Shown piece after piece: positions 61,817 through 64,000 of a stretch of 64,000 bases of DNA (position 1 is the first letter of the stretch; every line of letters begins with the position of its first letter). Under the pieces are notes generated by a model that was not told the DNA's origin, made no database searches, and saw nothing but the letters and a program-made list of their open reading frames with translations. This DNA comes from Methylibium rhizosphaerae. GTDB lineage: Bacteria > Pseudomonadota > Gammaproteobacteria > Burkholderiales > Burkholderiaceae_C. Made by a program: the position numbers and the translations under genes. Where the stretch lies: assembly GCF_006386545.1 (NCBI RefSeq), contig NZ_SWAR01000007.1, positions 124,001 to 188,000 on the forward strand. The letters are read 5' to 3'.

Positions 61817-63403
61817 TTGTTTGCAGCTGCGTTCGACCTTCAGCCTCTCGGCACCAGCGGCCTGCTGGCGCTGGCGGCGCTAGCGGCACTGGCGGCTCTG
61901 CTGCCGGCCTGCGTGCTGATTGCCGTGGTCCGGCGCAGGGCCGCACGGCAGGTGCAGGCGCAGGTGCAGGCGCTGGAATCCGCGAATGCGCGGCTGCGCT
62001 TGGCCAACGAGTCGCTGCTGCAGCAGGCCCACGTCGACGCCCTCACCGGGCTGCCGAACCGGCTGATGTTCGATCACCGGCTGAACCAGGCGAGCGCCCG
62101 CCTCGAACGTGCCGCGGCGCCTGGCCGCGCCCAGGAGAAGCTCGCCGTGCTCTGCCTGGATCTCGACCGCCTGGGCGCCGTCAACGAGTCGATGGGCGTG
62201 GCCGCCGGCGATCTCGTGCTCAAGGAAGCGGCTCGCCGCATCCGGGCGATGGCGCGCGAAAGCGACACGGTGGCGCGCGACGGGAGCGACAGCTTCCTCG
62301 TGCTCATGGAAGGCGTGGCCGGCGCGCAGGACTGCGCGGCACTGGCCGAGCGAGTGATCGGCGCGCTGTCGATGCCGTTCGAGACAGGCGGCCGCCCGCT
62401 GGTGATCTCGGCCTCGGTGGGCGTTGCGGTCTATCCCGACCACGGGCAGCGCGACGAGCTGGTGCCGCGAGCGGACATGGCCATGCACACGGCAAAGCGC
62501 GCGGGCGGCAGCACCTGCGCCATCTTCAGCGCGACCGAGGAACGCAGTGCGCTGGAGCAGCTCGCACTGCAGAACGACCTGCGCGATGCGGCCGAGCTCG
62601 GCCAGTTGCTGTTGCACTACCAGCCCAAGATCGACGCCCGCCGCGGCGTGATCCGCGGCGTGGAGGCGCTGCTGCGCTGGGTCCATCCGCAGCGCGGCAT
62701 GGTGAGTCCGGCCGTGTTCATTCCGATTGCCGAGCGCTCGGGGCTGATCCATCAGTTGGGCCACTGGGTCATCGAGGAGTCCTGCCGCCAGATGCGCGCC
62801 TGGGCCGACGCCGGCCTGCGCATCCGCGTGGCGATCAACGTATCGGCACACCAGCTGCGACGCGATGACTTCGTCGCGTCGATCGAGCAGGCGCTTCGGC
62901 GCCACCAGATCGACCCGTCTCAGCTGCTGTGCGAGATCACCGAGTCGATCCTGATGGAAGACGTGGAGCACACGCGCCGGGTGCTCGAAGGGCTCGGGCG
63001 GCTCGGCGTGTACCTGTCGATCGACGACTTCGGGACCGGCTACTCCTCGCTGAGCTATCTGCGGCAGTTGCCGGCCCAGCAACTGAAGATCGACCGCAGC
63101 TTCGTGAAGGACCTCGAATCGAGCACCGACGCCCGGGCAATCGTCGACGCGGTGGTCCGCCTGGCCCATGCGCTGGGGCTGCGCGTGGTGGCCGAAGGGG
63201 TCGAGACGGCCGGCCAGCGCGACGCGCTGCTGCAGCTCGATTGCGACGAACTGCAGGGCTACTTCTTCGCCAGGCCGATGCCCGCGACTGCACTGGAGGA
63301 CTGGGCCTGCGGCACGAAGCCGGAAGGCTGCGTGGACTTCTCGCCGTCGGTCATCGACGAAACACTTGGCGCACAGCGTCAACCACTGATGAGGAGCGCT
63401 TGA
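61817..63403 (+). CDS. Degenerate GGDEF / EAL c-di-GMP phosphodiesterase
   Basis: A 528-residue membrane protein. One hydrophobic helix lies at about 13-38, then a short coiled coil, a GGDEF domain (DALTGLPNRLMFDH...) whose catalytic motif has become GSDSF at 156-160, and an EAL domain with EALLRW (283-288), NVSAHQL, ITES, DDFGTGYSSL and KIDRSFV all intact. It should degrade c-di-GMP and not make it; the GGDEF half may sense GTP. The start is TTG with AGGGAG eight bases ahead; the next in-frame GTG would remove the membrane helix. It follows the adhesin and is followed two bases later by a GGDEF gene. Confidence 0.87.
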   Translation: MFAAAFDLQPLGTSGLLALAALAALAALLPACVLIAVVRRRAARQVQAQVQALESANARLRLANESLLQQAHVDALTGLPNRLMFDHRLNQASARLERAAAPGRAQEKLAVLCLDLDRLGAVNESMGVAAGDLVLKEAARRIRAMARESDTVARDGSDSFLVLMEGVAGAQDCAALAERVIGALSMPFETGGRPLVISASVGVAVYPDHGQRDELVPRADMAMHTAKRAGGSTCAIFSATEERSALEQLALQNDLRDAAELGQLLLHYQPKIDARRGVIRGVEALLRWVHPQRGMVSPAVFIPIAERSGLIHQLGHWVIEESCRQMRAWADAGLRIRVAINVSAHQLRRDDFVASIEQALRRHQIDPSQLLCEITESILMEDVEHTRRVLEGLGRLGVYLSIDDFGTGYSSLSYLRQLPAQQLKIDRSFVKDLESSTDARAIVDAVVRLAHALGLRVVAEGVETAGQRDALLQLDCDELQGYFFARPMPATALEDWACGTKPEGCVDFSPSVIDETLGAQRQPLMRSA

Positions 63404-63404
63404 A

Positions 63405-64000
63405 ATGACAGCGCGAAAGAAGGCCGCGGCCAGGCACGCGGTCGATCAGGCGCCCACGGTCCGGCTTCTCGAGGCCGTGCGGTCCTTCACCGCCGAGCGC
63501 AAGCGCGACGCCCTGGTGACTACGCTCATCAAGACCATGCTCGAGGTGCTGCCCGCGCGGGCGATCGAGTACCAGCCACGGGGCGCGCACGGCCACGAGG
63601 GACGCCTGCGGGTGCACGGCGACAACGCCCAGGCGGGCAGCGCCAGCGGGCAGCAGCGGCGCATGGACGAAGCCTCGCCGATGCGCCAGGACATGGCCCA
63701 CTACATGCAGCGCATCGACAGCGCCGCCGACGGCGCGTCTCCCGAAGCAGGCATCATCGGTCACGGCTACTCCATCCACCCGCTGCTCGACGGGCAAGGC
63801 GTGGCCGGACTGATCGCCATCGAACATGCGCCCGGCCGCCCGGTCGAGACGGCCATCGTGGATGCGCTGCTGCGCATCTATCGCAACTTCGCCACGGTCA
63901 TCGACGATTCGCACCGCGACACGCTGACCGGGCTGCTGAACCGCAAGACCTTCGAGCAAAGCATCCAGAGCGTGCTGCTCGAGTCGAAGCGCATCTCCAC
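63405..64000 (+). CDS. GGDEF protein, 5' part
   Basis: The frame opens with ATG ACA at 63405, one base after the stop of the preceding gene, and runs open to the window edge: about 198 residues are visible. Residues 1-165 form a sensor-like region with GAF-like features (GYSIHPLLDGQGVAGLIAIEH). It is followed by DTLTGLLNRKTFEQSI, the opening of a GGDEF domain. Whether the catalytic GGDEF motif is intact lies beyond the edge. The one-base gap suggests co-translation with the EAL gene. Confidence 0.8.
   Translation, partial: MTARKKAAARHAVDQAPTVRLLEAVRSFTAERKRDALVTTLIKTMLEVLPARAIEYQPRGAHGHEGRLRVHGDNAQAGSASGQQRRMDEASPMRQDMAHYMQRIDSAADGASPEAGIIGHGYSIHPLLDGQGVAGLIAIEHAPGRPVETAIVDALLRIYRNFATVIDDSHRDTLTGLLNRKTFEQSIQSVLLESKRIS

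Overview
The window is a high-GC chromosomal segment from a betaproteobacterium, most likely Burkholderiales (Rubrivivax/Leptothrix/Caldimonas-like). Support comes from the phaC-phaA-phaB order, the smc/zipA/ligA set, the dapC-dapD-pilU-like-dapE-prmB run, an ohrR-ohr pair, a PEP-CTERM protein and LexA boxes of CTGT-N8-ACAG type. The organism assignment is inferred from gene content. Genes are packed tightly. No rRNA, tRNA, CRISPR array or insertion sequence was seen.

Layout. 1-7.7 kb: end of a HipA-like kinase gene, an Orn/Lys/Arg decarboxylase, an NfeD-stomatin-DUF2237 cluster, peptide deformylase, a VOC protein and a chemoreceptor with a FliA-like promoter. 7.7-18.9 kb: ligA, zipA and smc on the minus strand, with gor, a HAF-repeat PEP-CTERM protein and an Asp-box lipoprotein lying between zipA and ligA. 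19-26.2 kb: queF, a SET-domain protein, a DUF72 protein, then dapC, dapD, a PilT/PilU-type ATPase, dapE and prmB, the last three joined by 4-base ATGA overlaps. 26.2-34.3 kb: a trans-sulfuration enzyme, an ABC-F ATPase, ohrR-ohr with a clear operator and terminator, asparaginase, lexA with a Cdd1/HhH gene, and mnmH. 34.3-40.7 kb: the phaCAB polyhydroxybutyrate operon, pgeF, and an isomerase/FAA-hydrolase pair of the kind that ends gentisate or homogentisate degradation.

40.8-64 kb is the most unusual part. A Nudix gene is followed by a type I secretion ABC transporter and its membrane-fusion protein, then a single 16.2 kb gene for a 5,414-residue LapA-like adhesin. The adhesin has an N-terminal retention module with a PAAG motif at residues 100-103, about 31 Ig-like repeats of about 100 residues, two Calx-beta-like variants, a carbohydrate-binding-like module inserted inside one repeat, two further candidate ligand-binding domains near the C terminus, and a short RTX/type I secretion signal. 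Two c-di-GMP genes follow: a degenerate-GGDEF/intact-EAL protein and the start of a GGDEF protein. This suggests that c-di-GMP controls surface retention, but no lapD, lapG or TolC/LapE homologue is in the window.

Limits: all calls are from reading translations and DNA by eye. No database search was run, so family assignments rest on recognised motifs, and substrate or operator assignments are inferences.
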